A DNA stretch of 64,000 nt from CALRWV02 sp943371965 (GTDB lineage: Bacteria > Bacteroidota > JABWAT01), in contig CALRWV020000001.1 in the NCBI GenBank assembly GCA_943371965.1, positions 62,001 through 126,000 on the forward strand, read 5' to 3'. Both the position numbers and the translations under genes were made by a program. The notes beneath the pieces were generated by a model. The model was not told where the DNA came from, searched no databases, and saw only the letters and a list, made by a program, of their open reading frames with translations. The stretch's first letter is position 1; every line of letters begins with the position of its first letter. Below, one piece after another: positions 8,659 through 18,000 of the stretch.

Positions 8659-9408
8659 ATGATCTCAAATCCTTCCATCAGTCAACTTCTTCCTTTATTT
8701 AAAAAACAATCCAAAATTGCTGTTCTGACCGGTGCAGGTATTTCTGCTGAAAGTGGAGTTCCAACTTTCCGTGATAAACAAACCGGACTTTGGAGCAAAT
8801 TCAATCCGCAGGTTTTGGCAAATTTTGAAACGTTTCTTCAGGAACCGAAACTGGTTTGGGATTGGTATGATTTCCGGAAAAAAACGATTAATGAAATTTC
8901 ACCGAACCAAGGTCATTTCGCTTTGGTAGATTTCGAAAAACTGTTTCCCGATTTCTCGCTTATTACTCAAAATATTGACAATCTTCACCAAAAAGCCGGT
9001 TCAAAAAATGTTGTTGAGCTTCACGGAAACATTGAAAGAAATTACTGCATTTCCTGCAAAAAATTCAAGGAAAACATCAGCGAACTTCCGCCCAAATGTG
9101 ACTTCTGCGGAGGTTTGGTAAGACCCGATGTTGTCTGGTTTGGTGAAATGCTTCCGGAAGACGCATTGAGATTTGCCTTTCATAAGTCAAAAGAAAGTGA
9201 TATTTTTCTGTGTATCGGAACATCTGCGGTTGTCTATCCTGCCGCACAGCTACCGGTTGATGCTGCCAGAAATGGTGCAAAACTCATTATCATTAATCCG
9301 GAAGAAACGGAAATAAGTCCTTTTGCTGCTTTTCAGATTTACGAAAAGTCAGGTGAATTTTTACCGAAACTGATTACGGCTTTGAAAGAAAAATTGAATG
9401 AAAAATAA
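8659..9408 (+). CDS. cobB: NAD-dependent protein deacylase, sirtuin (CobB-like)
   Basis: Removes acyl groups from protein lysines with consumption of NAD+. It has 249 residues with the Rossmann-fold motif GAGISAESGVPTFRD, the QNIDNLH motif, catalytic His122 in ELHGN, and a four-cysteine zinc site (CISC and CDFC). The pair Tyr70 and Arg73 in WYDFRKK matches the Y-x-x-R signature that gives SIRT5 and E. coli CobB preference for negatively charged acyl groups such as succinyl and malonyl. That fits a genome that carries the methylmalonyl-CoA pathway (inference). The following lipoprotein gene overlaps its 3' end by 11 nt. Confidence 0.93.
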   Translation: MISNPSISQLLPLFKKQSKIAVLTGAGISAESGVPTFRDKQTGLWSKFNPQVLANFETFLQEPKLVWDWYDFRKKTINEISPNQGHFALVDFEKLFPDFSLITQNIDNLHQKAGSKNVVELHGNIERNYCISCKKFKENISELPPKCDFCGGLVRPDVVWFGEMLPEDALRFAFHKSKESDIFLCIGTSAVVYPAAQLPVDAARNGAKLIIINPEETEISPFAAFQIYEKSGEFLPKLITALKEKLNEK

Positions 9409-11713
9409 AGTTTCGAAATTGATATCCATTTTACTTCTTGCAGCTTTTATAAACGGATGCGGTTCATCAGAAAAAATGACGTCATCTTTTTATTCAGTCT
9501 GGTGGTCCAATTTTGTCAGTTATTTCAATGTGTACTACAATGCAAAAAAGGAATATGACAAAGCCCAGCAGCTGATTTACAAATCTTCGGCAGAGAGTGG
9601 AACAGAAATCAATTCTGTTTTTCCTTCAGTAAAACGCGGATCGGTCGGAACAAAAGAACTGAACAATGCAATTACCAAAGCAACTTCAATTCTGCAGAAT
9701 CATCCGGAATCAAACCTTGCGGATGATGCATTGATTTTAATAGGAAAGAGCTATTATTTTCTGGGTGATCTTCCTCCTGCCGAAAGAAAATTTACCGAAG
9801 TAATTTCCAACTATCCAAACAGCGAAATTGTTTTTGAAGCAACTTTATTTCTTGCAAGAACTTATCTGGAACAAAACAAAATTGAAAACGGACTTTCAAT
9901 TTTAACTGATCTGATAAAGCGTGATGACGTTCCTTCCGAAGTTAAAGGAGAAGCCAATCTGATTTTGGGTGAGCGGTTGTATTTATCAGGTAAATATTCA
10001 GATGCGTATTCATTTCTTCAAACCGGGCTTGAGAATTATTCAGACAATGAAGCGAATGCCAGAGCCTATTATCTGCTTTCAAAGATAAATTCAATTCAGG
10101 GTGATTTGACTGTTCAATTAACCAACCTGAATGCGGCAAAAAACGAAACTGCAATTCCTGCAACCTGGTATTTGATTGGTGTTCAAACCATAAGAACCAA
10201 TATTGCGTTGAATCAATTTGACAACGCCCAGAATGAACTTGACAAATTAAAGGATGATGATGACCTGATCAGTTACAGGAAAAATTTCGTACTCGAACAA
10301 GCCAGAATTTATCTGGCAAAGGGAGAATATGAAATTGCTGAAAAATCATACAAGGAATTTATTGAAGCAAACCAAACCTCCACACAAAGTGCAGTTCTCA
10401 TACCTTATGCATACCTGGATCTTGCTGATTTAAGAATGAAGTATAAACCGGATATGGAAGTTGCCCGTTATTTTTATGAGAAAGCTTCTGGAGGGAACAG
10501 TATAGATTCTGCCATAATCAAAGCAAAATCCAAAGAATTGTTGCTGAAGACTTATTTAACATTGAAGATTGAGTTTAATGACCTGAAAACAATAATTTCA
10601 AAAGGAGTTATTGTTCCTGATACCCTTTCAAAAAAGGATTCAATATCCGTTTCTGAAGGAGGTGAAGATATTGCTGAAAAGGAAATTAATAGAAGAAAAC
10701 GAAGGACTGACAAATCAGCAGATGAACTTGAAACTGAAATTGCAAAATCGGATGACTCAGGAAATGAAGATCCGAGAAAACAATTCAATCCTGCGTCTGG
10801 AATTCAACGTGATGAAGAAGATTCACGTGCAGGTTCTCAATCTGCTGCTGTCAAAAAAACAGCTCAAGCAGAATTGATTCTGGATGATGACGCTCTTACC
10901 GAAAAGTTTATATCAAGTAATTACAAATCAAAATACAAAGAAGCCAGTGATTCTGTTTCTTTCAAAGCACTATTAGGCACATTTGAATCACAGTATGAAA
11001 AACTGGTTGAGTACTTTTATTTCCAGTCAAATAATATGGATTCTGTAATTTCTTATGCAGATTTAATGGAAACTGATTTTCCCAAATCACAAAAACTGGC
11101 TAGAATCTGGTACGCCAAATCCGTTGCTTTTCAGCGGTTAAATCTTGTACCGGAATATGAAAAAACGCTGAAAAAATTGTCTTCTGAACAGGGTTCCACA
11201 CGATTCGGCAAAGAAGCAAAATTAAAACTTGGACTAGCTGATTCTACTGAATTGTATCGGTTGGAAACAGAAAACTTGTACAAAAAAGCCATTGTTTTAT
11301 TTGATGGCGGAAAATATGATTCCTCACGCACAATTTTGAAAAAACTGGAAGCTCAGGATTCCACTTCAACAATATACCCGCAGGTTTTGTTTGCTCTTGG
11401 TTACATTTCAGAAAAGTATGATAAAAATTGGAAAACAGCTTCTTTCTACTATAATAAGGTTCAGAAAAACTACGCATCATCAACTGTTGCAAAGGAACTC
11501 ACAAATCAGTTTGCGATTTTAAATCCTGTTGTGGAATCAGAAAAAATAACTGCAGCAAACAGTGAAACGGAACAGAAACAAGATCCCAATGTTCCAAATT
11601 CTGGAAAAACTGCTGTTGAAAAAATAAAACCAGGCGAAACCAAATTTGTTATTACTCCAAACGCACCATTGCGGTTTAAACGTCAACCCAAACTTGCAGA
11701 TGTTTCATGGTGA
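9398..11713 (+). CDS. large TPR-repeat lipoprotein
   Basis: Function unknown. It has 771 residues. A lipoprotein signal with lipobox INGC (Cys21) predicts attachment to the inner or outer membrane. About 60 residues later tetratricopeptide-like helix pairs begin (HPESNLADDALILIGKSYYF, then FPNSEIVFEATLFLARTYLE style), running to about 400. A charged, low-complexity linker follows (about 410-500), then further TPR units (about 510-690) and a polar tail. The layout recalls the TPR lipoproteins of gliding or type IX secretion (SprE/PorW) and BamD-like proteins, but I cannot confirm homology. It overlaps folC by 7 nt. Confidence 0.75.
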   Translation: MKNKVSKLISILLLAAFINGCGSSEKMTSSFYSVWWSNFVSYFNVYYNAKKEYDKAQQLIYKSSAESGTEINSVFPSVKRGSVGTKELNNAITKATSILQNHPESNLADDALILIGKSYYFLGDLPPAERKFTEVISNYPNSEIVFEATLFLARTYLEQNKIENGLSILTDLIKRDDVPSEVKGEANLILGERLYLSGKYSDAYSFLQTGLENYSDNEANARAYYLLSKINSIQGDLTVQLTNLNAAKNETAIPATWYLIGVQTIRTNIALNQFDNAQNELDKLKDDDDLISYRKNFVLEQARIYLAKGEYEIAEKSYKEFIEANQTSTQSAVLIPYAYLDLADLRMKYKPDMEVARYFYEKASGGNSIDSAIIKAKSKELLLKTYLTLKIEFNDLKTIISKGVIVPDTLSKKDSISVSEGGEDIAEKEINRRKRRTDKSADELETEIAKSDDSGNEDPRKQFNPASGIQRDEEDSRAGSQSAAVKKTAQAELILDDDALTEKFISSNYKSKYKEASDSVSFKALLGTFESQYEKLVEYFYFQSNNMDSVISYADLMETDFPKSQKLARIWYAKSVAFQRLNLVPEYEKTLKKLSSEQGSTRFGKEAKLKLGLADSTELYRLETENLYKKAIVLFDGGKYDSSRTILKKLEAQDSTSTIYPQVLFALGYISEKYDKNWKTASFYYNKVQKNYASSTVAKELTNQFAILNPVVESEKITAANSETEQKQDPNVPNSGKTAVEKIKPGETKFVITPNAPLRFKRQPKLADVSW

Positions 11714-12948
11714 GCGAAACTGAGGCAATTGAATTCCTGGCAGCAAGAACCAAGTTCGGGATAAAACTCGGACTGGAAAAAATTTCAGGTTTGGTTAAGT
11801 TTCTGAACAATCCCCAAACAAAATATCCTGTCATACATGTTGGTGGAACAAACGGAAAAGGAAGTACCAGTGCTTTCATAGCATCCATTTTACAGGAACA
11901 TGGATTGAAGGTTGGTCTTTATACATCTCCGCATTTGGTTTATTTAAATGAACGGATTAAAATTAATGGACAACCAATTTCCAATAAAAAATTCTGTGAA
12001 ATTCTTGAAAAAATAAAATTAAAGTCAGAAGAACAGGAAAATACTTTTTTTGATGTTGTGACTGCAATCGGATTCCAATATTTCGCAAATGAAAAAGTTG
12101 ATATTGCAGTTATTGAAGTTGGACTTGGCGGACGGTTTGATTCCACCAATATTATCAATCCGGTTGCGAGTGTCATTACTTCAATAGGACTTGATCATCA
12201 GCAGTATTTGGGAAATACAATCAGTCAAATTGCATTTGAAAAATCCGGAATAATTAAACCCGGGAAAAAAGTCTTCATCGGAAATCTTTCAGGTGAAGCA
12301 AAAGAGGTGATTGAAAAAACTGCTGCCGATTGCAACTCAAAATTGGTACAAATAAACAGCAGGGAAACATCCTATTTGCTGAGAAATTCAGAAGTTGCTT
12401 TGGCAGCTGCAGAATTTGTTCTTGATGAACTGAAAATTCTTGTTGACAGAAAAAAGTTAAAATCGGGAATTAAAAGTGTTACCAAAAATACCGGTTTAAC
12501 CGGTCGGTTTCATGAAATTCAGCATGAGTTGTCATATCTGATTTTGGATGCTGCTCATAATCCTGAAGGAATAGAAGCTCTGATTGAATCCTATTCAGAA
12601 AAGTATGAAAAACAAAAATCTGTTATTTTATTTGGATGCGTCGGCGATAAAGATTATCAGCAAATGCTGAAAAAACTGCGCACTTTATCTGATTCAATTT
12701 TACTTGCTGTTCCAAAATTGAGCCGTGGAAATACGATTGAAAAACTATCACAGACTGCTAAAAATGAAGGTTTTACAACAACTGATTTTGAAACCGTTGA
12801 ATCAGCATTTCAATTTGGACTAGAACATCACGGACAAAAACCATTTATTATCTGCGGAAGTTTTTATCTGCTCGGAGAAATTTATGAAAGTTTGTCTGAC
12901 AGAAAAATTTTGAAGAATCCGTTCAAAGGCTTGACAATCAACCAGTAA
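11707..12948 (+). CDS. folC: bifunctional folylpolyglutamate/dihydrofolate synthase
   Basis: A Mur-ligase-family ATP-dependent enzyme that adds glutamate to dihydropteroate and folates. It has 413 residues. The P-loop is HVGGTNGKGSTSAFIAS, followed by GLYTSPHLVYLNERIKING, the Mg/ADP-binding EVGLGGRFDSTNII, the SIGLDHQQYLGNTISQIAFEKSGI segment (here quoted in parts), and the C-terminal domain with LDAAHNPEG. The start ATGGTGA overlaps the stop of the TPR lipoprotein. No terminator is visible after it. Confidence 0.96.
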   Translation: MVSETEAIEFLAARTKFGIKLGLEKISGLVKFLNNPQTKYPVIHVGGTNGKGSTSAFIASILQEHGLKVGLYTSPHLVYLNERIKINGQPISNKKFCEILEKIKLKSEEQENTFFDVVTAIGFQYFANEKVDIAVIEVGLGGRFDSTNIINPVASVITSIGLDHQQYLGNTISQIAFEKSGIIKPGKKVFIGNLSGEAKEVIEKTAADCNSKLVQINSRETSYLLRNSEVALAAAEFVLDELKILVDRKKLKSGIKSVTKNTGLTGRFHEIQHELSYLILDAAHNPEGIEALIESYSEKYEKQKSVILFGCVGDKDYQQMLKKLRTLSDSILLAVPKLSRGNTIEKLSQTAKNEGFTTTDFETVESAFQFGLEHHGQKPFIICGSFYLLGEIYESLSDRKILKNPFKGLTINQ

Positions 12949-13075
12949 TTCTTGATGTTTGTGTCAAATCCAATCCAAAACACTTTATTTAATACTTAAA
13001 TCCTAAATCTCGCACTTTCTGCTATCGAATAAATCACACCAAAACTTTTAATCAACCTCTAAGGAGAAGCCCCAC

Positions 13076-14353
13076 ATGGCGATGGACGTTAACGCCCTAA
13101 AACTCAAAAAAATTTCTGAACTGTATGATCTTGCCAAAGAACTCAACATTCAAAACTACAGTGATCTCAGAAAACAGGAACTTATTTTTAAAATCATCGA
13201 AGCACAATCGAAACTGGATGTTGCCACCGGTGGTGAAACTGCAAATGTTATTGTAAACTCCGGTGTGCTTGAAACATTGCCTGATGGTTACGGATTCTTG
13301 AGAAGTCCTGATTACAATTATCTGCCAAGTCCTGATGATATTTATGTTTCTCCTTCACAGATTAAAAGATTCAATTTAAGAACCGGTGATACCGTTCTCG
13401 GTCAGGTTCGTCCTCCAAAAGAAGGTGAACGTTTCTTTGCACTTTTGAAAGTTGAAAAAGTTAACGGAATCGATCCTGATAAAATGCGTGACCGTTCATT
13501 GTTTGATAACTTGACTCCGCTTTATGCTTCATCAAAAATCAGACTTGAAACAACTCCAGGTGATTATTCTTTGCGTATCATGGATTTATTCACTCCGATC
13601 GGTAAAGGTCAGCGTGGATTGATTACTTCACAGCCGAAAACTGGTAAAACTGTTCTTCTTCAAAAAATTGCGAATGCGATTCTGAGAAACAATCCTGAAA
13701 TTGTTCTGATCGTTCTGCTGATTGATGAGCGTCCGGAAGAAGTTACCGATATGGAACGTTCAGTAAATGCTGAAGTTATTTCTTCAACATTTGATGAACC
13801 GGCTGAAAGACACGTTCAGGTTTCAGACATGGTTCTAGAAAAAGCACGTCGTCTGGTCGAAGCCAAAAAAGATGTTGTTATCTTGTTAGACTCAATTACA
13901 CGTCTTGCCCGTGCACACAACCAGGTTGTTCCTCACTCCGGAAAAATCCTGTCGGGTGGTTTGGATTCAAATGCACTTCACAGACCAAAACGCTTTTTCG
14001 GTGCTGCCAGAAATGTTGAAGAAGGCGGATCACTGACAATCATTGCAACTGCGCTGATTGACACCGGTTCAAGAATGGATGACGTAATCTTTGAAGAATT
14101 TAAAGGTACAGGTAACATGGAATTGATTCTTGACCGCCGTTTGAGCGACAGAAGAATGTTCCCGGCAATTGATTTGCTTCGTTCCGGTACAAGAAAAGAA
14201 GAATTGCTGATCGATCCGGAAGATTTGAACAGAATGTGGATTCTGAGAAAAATCCTTTCCGATATGAATCCAGTTGAAGCAATGGAATTCCTTCTCGAAA
14301 AAATGAGGGGAACCCGAAACAACAAAGATTTCCTTAAAGCAATGAACGGATAA
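13076..14353 (+). CDS. rho: transcription termination factor Rho
   Basis: A hexameric RNA-dependent ATPase that terminates transcription. It has 425 residues: an N-terminal helical Rho-N domain (about 5-45), a cold-shock-like RNA-binding domain (GVLETLPDGYGFLRSPDYNY, about 58-130), and a RecA-like ATPase with Walker A SQPKTGKTVLLQ and Walker B VVILLDSITRLARA. The DERPEEVTDM segment and the C-terminal secondary RNA-binding loop are also present. There is an excellent AAGGAG 10 nt before the ATG. Ironically, the gene ends in a textbook intrinsic terminator. Confidence 0.98.
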   Translation: MAMDVNALKLKKISELYDLAKELNIQNYSDLRKQELIFKIIEAQSKLDVATGGETANVIVNSGVLETLPDGYGFLRSPDYNYLPSPDDIYVSPSQIKRFNLRTGDTVLGQVRPPKEGERFFALLKVEKVNGIDPDKMRDRSLFDNLTPLYASSKIRLETTPGDYSLRIMDLFTPIGKGQRGLITSQPKTGKTVLLQKIANAILRNNPEIVLIVLLIDERPEEVTDMERSVNAEVISSTFDEPAERHVQVSDMVLEKARRLVEAKKDVVILLDSITRLARAHNQVVPHSGKILSGGLDSNALHRPKRFFGAARNVEEGGSLTIIATALIDTGSRMDDVIFEEFKGTGNMELILDRRLSDRRMFPAIDLLRSGTRKEELLIDPEDLNRMWILRKILSDMNPVEAMEFLLEKMRGTRNNKDFLKAMNG

Positions 14354-14360
14354 TGAAAGA

Positions 14361-14387
14361 AACCCCGACCTTAAATCGGGGTTTTTT
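14361..14387 (+). terminator. rho-independent terminator after rho
   Basis: Stem AACCCCGA (14361-14368) and TCGGGGTT (14376-14383) with a seven-base loop, followed by a T run to 14387. Confidence 0.94.
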
Positions 14388-14422
14388 GTTTGATGAAGGT
14401 TTGATCTGAAAATTGAATTCAA

Positions 14423-14454
14423 ATTGATTTACCTTTCAAATCAACCTATTTTTG
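14423..14454 (+). promoter_or_regulatory. Bacteroidota-type promoter for prfB
   Basis: ATTG at 14423-14426, a 20-base spacer, then TATTTTTG at 14447-14454, a full match to TAnnTTTG. The start of transcription would be near 14458, about 29 nt before the ATG. The alr promoter has the same two boxes at the same distance. Confidence 0.7.
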
Positions 14455-14486
14455 CCCCACTAAAATTTTAAAATTCAGAGAAACAA

Positions 14487-15585
14487 ATGCTTGATGTTGA
14501 ACGTGTAAAAATAAAAGAATTAACTGAACGGGTTGCCAGTCTCCGGAGGTTTCTTTGACCTCGACAATAAACTTTCCCAATTAGCAAAAGCGGAAGCCAC
14601 AACTGAAGAACCCGGATTTTGGGAAGACAACAGAAAAGCAAAAGTTGTTATGCAGAATATCGGGTCTCTCAAAACCTGGATAGAATCCTACAACAAAGTA
14701 CAGCGGATAGCCGAAGATACCCAAGCCCTTTATGAACTTGCTGTTGAAGCTGATGATGCTTCAATGGAAAAAGATATTGATGCTGAAATTGACAAACTGC
14801 AGGATTCAATCAATGATCTTGAGTTGAAACAAATGCTTTCCGATAAGGATGATGAACGCAATTGTCAGTTGGGAATTAATGCCGGTGCCGGTGGAACCGA
14901 AGCACAGGATTGGTCGGAAATGCTGATGCGGATGTACATGCGTTGGGGTGAGAAAAACGGATATAAAGTTACCGTTCTTGATTATCTTGACGGTGACGGT
15001 GCAGGAATAAAATCATGCACATTGAATTTTGAAGGACCATTTGCATACGGTTATCTTAAAGCTGAAATCGGGGTTCATCGTCTGGTTAGAATTTCTCCAT
15101 TTGATGCAAATGCAAAACGCCACACTTCTTTTTCATCAGTTTTCGTTTATCCGGAAGTTGATGATGATATTGAAATTACTTTGAATTGGGCTGATATCGA
15201 AATGGATACTTACCGTTCTGGCGGTAAAGGTGGACAGAATGTAAATAAAGTTGAGACTGCCGTTCGTTTGAGACATATTCCATCAGGTGTTGTCGTTGCC
15301 TGTCAGGAACAGAGATCGCAATTGAAAAACCGTGAACTTGCAATGAAAATGTTGAAGGCAAGGTTGTACCAGATTCAGCGTGATGAACAACAGGCAAAAT
15401 TGGATCAAATTGAAGGAACGAAGAAAAAAATTGAGTGGGGATCACAAATTAGATCTTACGTTTTTCATCCATACAATATGGTAAAAGATATGCGGACAGA
15501 TTACGAAACCAGCGATGTTCAACGGGTAATGGATGGTGATTTGAATGGATTCATCAAAGCGTTTCTGATGCAGTACGGGAAATAA
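14487..15585 (+). CDS. prfB: peptide chain release factor 2 (programmed +1 frameshift)
   Basis: Releases the finished peptide at UGA and UAA. Translation starts at ATG 14487, reads 23 codons, meets an in-frame TGA at 14556-14558, slips by +1 at CTT and continues from GAC at 14557. The product is 365 residues, the same length as E. coli RF2. The first part reads MLDVERVKIKELTERV and joins smoothly to DLDNKLSQLAKAEA. The catalytic GGQ is in RSGGKGGQNVNK. The stop-codon recognition region lies between about 195 and 215. A GGAGG three bases before CTT stimulates the slip. RF2 abundance is thereby autoregulated, as in most bacteria. Annotation pipelines often shorten this gene. Confidence 0.97.
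14545..14559 (+). promoter_or_regulatory. RF2 programmed frameshift site
   Basis: GGAGG (14545-14549), a three-base gap, then CTT TGA C (14553-14559). The internal Shine-Dalgarno sits at the same distance from CTT as in E. coli prfB. Confidence 0.96.
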
Positions 15586-15603
15586 TCAGATAAAATTTTC
15601 GTG

Positions 15604-16872
15604 TTAAAATATATATCCAATTCCCATCGTAGCTGAAAAATTGTAGCTTCCAAAATTTCCTTGTTTAACGATTGGCTGTATAAAATCAGCCATTACAGAC
15701 AGTGAAATGTTTGATGTTTTATCATTTATATATTCAAATCCACCGGAAATTTTTACATTTGAAAGTAATATTTTTTCCTTCTTTGATTTCCAGATTGGAT
15801 TTACTGCCAAATTATTGATTATACCTGATTCAGACCTTTCAAAATCTGAAACAAAAAATCCAATTATTCCCAATGGTCTTACACCAATTTTTTCCCTGAA
15901 AACATAACTGAAACGCAATCCATAATTAAGCCCTGTTATATCAAAATCTTTGAATTTATATCCCTTTGTCTGATCACTTGAGTAGGAAAATTTGGAATAC
16001 CCAATCAAACATCCGATAAAAAACTGATCAAATATTGATCTTTCAAGTGTAATTGATTCAGAAAATACGAACCCTATTTCAGGCGTTGAAATTTTAAAAT
16101 CAGAATAAAGATTATCCGGAGCCCCTAAAAATACTGTCAGGTTATCATTATCAAGCATTTTCGAAAAAACCAGAGAACCTTCCAGACCGATTTTCCACTT
16201 GTAATTCCAAATGTCTTTTTGATTCCATGAACGGTCAACTGTCCTTTTTCTTTCCCGAAATTCTGAAATCGCACTTTTTAACCTTGAAAGACTGTCACTT
16301 TGATTGAAACTGAATGAAAATTTTTGGACATATCCTTCGATTTTTTGAACCAACTCTTCTGATTCCTTCTCAGAAATTGATTGATACGAATCAAATCCAT
16401 TCAGAAGCAAAGAACTTACCTGTTCTTTCATTTCAGACAAAAAAATGATTTTGTAGAACAACGCCAATTTTGAATAAAAGAGAGCTTCACCAAATTTATT
16501 TTTATCAAATAGACTTTTTGAGAGGGTAAAATAATGGTTTGATAACTTCCCTGATTTCTGCAAACTGAATGTTTGCTGCTGGTTCATATTTGGAGACAAT
16601 AAAATTTTCAAAGTATCGTCAGAAATACTTTTCACTTTATCTTTCCAGGAAAGTACAGTTTGATATTTGTTGATCTGTAAGTATTTTGTGGTATCAGAGA
16701 GATGTTTTGCATGGAGCCAATTTTCTGCTTCGATAAATTTTCCCGTGTAAATCAGGGAATCAAGATCAGAAAAATAAGACTGACCGTTGAGATTTAATGA
16801 AGAAACAATTGAAATAAAAAAAATTAGAACCAAAGAATATAAATTGGAAGATACCTGTTTCAATTGAATCAT
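15604..16872 (-). CDS. hypothetical exported protein with C-terminal outer-membrane barrel
   Basis: Function unknown. It has 422 residues. An N-terminal signal peptide (hydrophobic core LVLIFFISIVSSL, cleavage near NGQ, about residue 31) is followed by about 180 mostly helical residues. The C-terminal half, from about 220, alternates short amphipathic strands with polar turns and ends in Phe (MGIGYIF), as outer-membrane barrels do. It is transcribed against prfB; the two stop codons are 18 bp apart. No close family is recognised. The gene is AT-rich compared with the housekeeping genes. Confidence 0.65.
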   Translation of the reverse strand: MIQLKQVSSNLYSLVLIFFISIVSSLNLNGQSYFSDLDSLIYTGKFIEAENWLHAKHLSDTTKYLQINKYQTVLSWKDKVKSISDDTLKILLSPNMNQQQTFSLQKSGKLSNHYFTLSKSLFDKNKFGEALFYSKLALFYKIIFLSEMKEQVSSLLLNGFDSYQSISEKESEELVQKIEGYVQKFSFSFNQSDSLSRLKSAISEFRERKRTVDRSWNQKDIWNYKWKIGLEGSLVFSKMLDNDNLTVFLGAPDNLYSDFKISTPEIGFVFSESITLERSIFDQFFIGCLIGYSKFSYSSDQTKGYKFKDFDITGLNYGLRFSYVFREKIGVRPLGIIGFFVSDFERSESGIINNLAVNPIWKSKKEKILLSNVKISGGFEYINDKTSNISLSVMADFIQPIVKQGNFGSYNFSATMGIGYIF

Positions 16873-16914
16873 TATGTTGTTTCCCTATGATACCCGGAAA
16901 TTTCAGTTGCAGTT

Positions 16915-16948
16915 AAAAAAGGATTTGATTTTGGGTGAAATCAAATCC
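16915..16948 (-). terminator. rho-independent terminator overlapping the end of the ROK kinase gene
   Basis: On the minus strand: GGATTTGATTT (16948-16921 arms), loop CACCCA, AAATCAAATCC, then six T (16920-16915). The stem contains the TGA stop codon of the ROK gene, so coding and termination signals overlap. Confidence 0.9.
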
Positions 16949-17915
16949 TCAGTTCTTTCCAAATCAATGCTGAAGCACCCAATATGGCCACATTATCTGT
17001 GATTGCGGATGGCAACACTTCAACTTTATCCCTGAAAATATTCAAAAGATTTTCTTCCATATATTTTTTGGTTGGAGCCAAAATCAGTTCACCGGCTTTT
17101 GCCAATCCTCCAAAAAGAAATATTTTTTTCGGGCTTGTAATGGCTACAGTATTGGCAAGACTTGCACCCAATAAATGGGCGGTGTAATCCAAAATTTCCA
17201 ACGCCAGTTTATCGCCGTCTTCAGCGTGTTGTGCAATCAATTGGCTGGTAATATGTTCGGTCTTTACAGTACTTAGGGAACTTGGGAGTGATGTTTCGGC
17301 CAGTTTTTCCTTGGCAGTAATAACAATTCCGGTTGCTGAAACATACGCTTCAAGGCAGCCTTTTCTACCACATCCGCAAACTCTTCCTCCGGGTATTATA
17401 GTTACATGTCCCAACTCACCAGCAAACCCATCATGTCCATAAACCAATTCACCGTTAACAACAAATCCGCTGCCTAGACCGGTACCTAAGGTCACAACAA
17501 TAAAATCACGGAGATATTTTGCGCCACCAAAAATCATTTCTCCCAAAGCTGCTGCATTGGCATCATTGGTCAGAACAGTTTTAACGTGAAGTTCATCTTC
17601 AAAAAGTCTGGCTAGGGGGACAATCCCTTTCCATTGAAGATTCGGAGCCATTTCGATACACCCATTATAATAATTGCCGTTTGGTGCACCGATTCCCAAA
17701 CCTTCAAGCAAAATATTGGGTTGTGATTTAACCAGGTTTCTGATTTCAACCGAAATTTCACTTACAAAAGATTCAGCAGTAGGAAAATTCCTGGTAGGAA
17801 GGCTGTTTTCAGCAAGTATTACCCCGTTCTCATCTACCAATCCAAATACAGAATTCGTTCCGCCGATATCCATTCCAACTACAACTGATTTAATATTCAT
17901 TTGAAGGCTCTTCAT
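16941..17915 (-). CDS. ROK-family sugar kinase (glucokinase-like)
   Basis: Phosphorylates glucose or a related hexose with ATP. It has 324 residues and no helix-turn-helix domain, so it is a kinase rather than a NagC-type repressor. Motifs: phosphate loop GMDIGGTNSVFGLV, NDANAAALGE with the catalytic Asp, GTGLGSGFVVNGEL, the GFAGELGHVTI motif with a zinc-binding His, and the zinc cluster CGCGRKGCLEAY. A second ATG five codons downstream, at 17900, is an alternative start. A Bacteroidota-type promoter lies just upstream and the gene ends in its own terminator, so it is monocistronic. Confidence 0.92.
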   Translation of the reverse strand: MKSLQMNIKSVVVGMDIGGTNSVFGLVDENGVILAENSLPTRNFPTAESFVSEISVEIRNLVKSQPNILLEGLGIGAPNGNYYNGCIEMAPNLQWKGIVPLARLFEDELHVKTVLTNDANAAALGEMIFGGAKYLRDFIVVTLGTGLGSGFVVNGELVYGHDGFAGELGHVTIIPGGRVCGCGRKGCLEAYVSATGIVITAKEKLAETSLPSSLSTVKTEHITSQLIAQHAEDGDKLALEILDYTAHLLGASLANTVAITSPKKIFLFGGLAKAGELILAPTKKYMEENLLNIFRDKVEVLPSAITDNVAILGASALIWKELRI

Positions 17916-17935
17916 TTTGATAAAATTGATGACAG

Positions 17936-17967
17936 CTAAGATAGTTTACAAAACTTTTCTTGACAAA
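17936..17967 (-). promoter_or_regulatory. promoter for the ROK kinase gene
   Basis: On the minus strand, TTTG (17967-17964), a 20-base spacer and TATCTTAG (17943-17936), one mismatch to TAnnTTTG. It is divergent from the alr promoter. Confidence 0.55.
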
Positions 17968-18000
17968 TCATTAAGAGGCTGATTTTAAAGCGGATATCAA

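Noticed and set aside
14354..14486. Riboswitch or attenuator before prfB
   Set aside because: The gap is fully explained by the rho terminator, the prfB promoter and a 29-nt leader; no extra conserved stem is evident.
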